From positions 1 to 14,343 of the forward strand of contig SFHY01000020.1 of NCBI GenBank assembly GCA_004556255.1: a stretch of DNA of 14,343 nucleotides. The letters are read 5' to 3'. This stretch comes from Lactobacillus delbrueckii (lineage in GTDB: Bacteria; Bacillota; Bacilli; Lactobacillales; Lactobacillaceae). This document shows, piece after piece, positions 14,213 to 14,343 of this stretch (position 1 is the first letter of the stretch; every line of letters begins with the position of its first letter). A program made the position numbers and the translations under genes. The notes beneath the pieces are model-generated. The model ran no database searches. It saw only the letters and a list, made by a program, of their open reading frames with translations, and was not told the origin of the DNA.

Positions 14213-14252
14213 AAAGCTCAATCCTGCATGATTGCTGGATTTGAGCTTTTTT
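14211..14252 (+). terminator. Rho-independent terminator of the pseudogene cluster
   Basis: AAAAAGCTCAATCC (14211-14224) pairs with GGATTTGAGCTTTTT (14237-14251) with a single-base bulge, followed by T residues. It overlaps the stop codon of the last remnant, so the terminator of the original transcription unit survives. Confidence 0.8.
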
Positions 14253-14321
14253 CGGTTCAGTATAAATTCGTGTGTAAATAGTAAAAATTAGACAACAAAA
14301 CATACTAATCTAGTGTTGGAT

Positions 14322-14341
14322 GATTACTCGACGGAGTAGTC
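14322..14341 (+). repeat. Small hairpin at the window edge
   Basis: GATTACTC (14322-14329) pairs with GAGTAGTC (14334-14341), with one G-T pair, around a GACG loop. It has no T tract, so it is not a terminator. It may be the start of a leader structure or a repeat that continues beyond the window; the 70 AT-rich bases before it hold no gene that I can see. Confidence 0.4.
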
Positions 14342-14343
14342 GT

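Noticed and set aside
1..14343. CRISPR array, insertion sequence or prophage genes
   Set aside because: No regularly spaced repeats, no transposase or integrase and no phage-like genes were found in the reading frames; the oddities at the 3' end are explained by deletion and frameshift decay.

Overview
The window looks like chromosomal DNA of a lactobacillus, most likely Lactobacillus delbrueckii or a close relative. Three things suggest this: the canonical lactic-acid-bacterial fatty-acid-synthesis (FAS) gene order, strong AAGGAG-type ribosome binding sites, and GC-rich third codon positions (CTG, GGC, GCC and AAG dominate) set against very AT-rich spacers. The species name is inferred from composition and gene order and was not tested by a search.

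Layout. (1) Positions 1-786 hold the C-terminal part of an AI-2E/PerM-family membrane protein cut by the window edge, followed by a rho-independent terminator. (2) After a 289-bp AT-rich spacer with a good promoter (TTGACT-16-TATACT) comes a tight 12-gene plus-strand operon from 1076 to 10591: fabH, acpP, fabD, fabG, fabF, accB, fabZ, accC, accD, accA, fabI, birA. It encodes all four acetyl-CoA carboxylase subunits (AccB, C, D, A), the ligase that biotinylates AccB (BirA), malonyl transfer to ACP (FabD), initiation (FabH), elongation (FabF) and the reductive cycle (FabG, FabZ, FabI). Catalytic residues are intact throughout. Gene borders are mostly overlaps or gaps of 13 nt or less, which implies translational coupling. 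The fabT regulator and the extra FabZ/FabN-type dehydratase that usually precede fabH in lactobacilli, enterococci and lactococci are not here. (3) A tRNA-Leu(CAG) gene follows, with its own terminator. (4) A convergent minus-strand gene (10823-11443) encodes a lipoprotein with two tandem SmpA/DUF3862-like repeats; it has its own promoter and a very stable terminator.

(5) From 11709 to the end the region is decaying. A polysaccharide-deacetylase gene is broken by two separate single-base deletions. Conceptually repaired, it encodes a membrane-anchored protein of about 551 aa with two NodB-like halves: an N-terminal degenerate one lacking the metal ligands and a C-terminal one with all NodB motifs. 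Next is a roughly 60-codon stump of a nucleotide-sugar dehydrogenase, fused out of frame to the C-terminal part of an unrelated protein with a beta-sandwich-like tail and ending at a terminator. This looks like the relic of a cell-wall or exopolysaccharide locus collapsed by deletion.

The most interesting points are the two-domain broken deacetylase and its repeat-rich promoter region, the chimeric junction near 13560, the tandem-repeat lipoprotein, the reduced FAS operon without fabT, and residue changes around the FabI active site.
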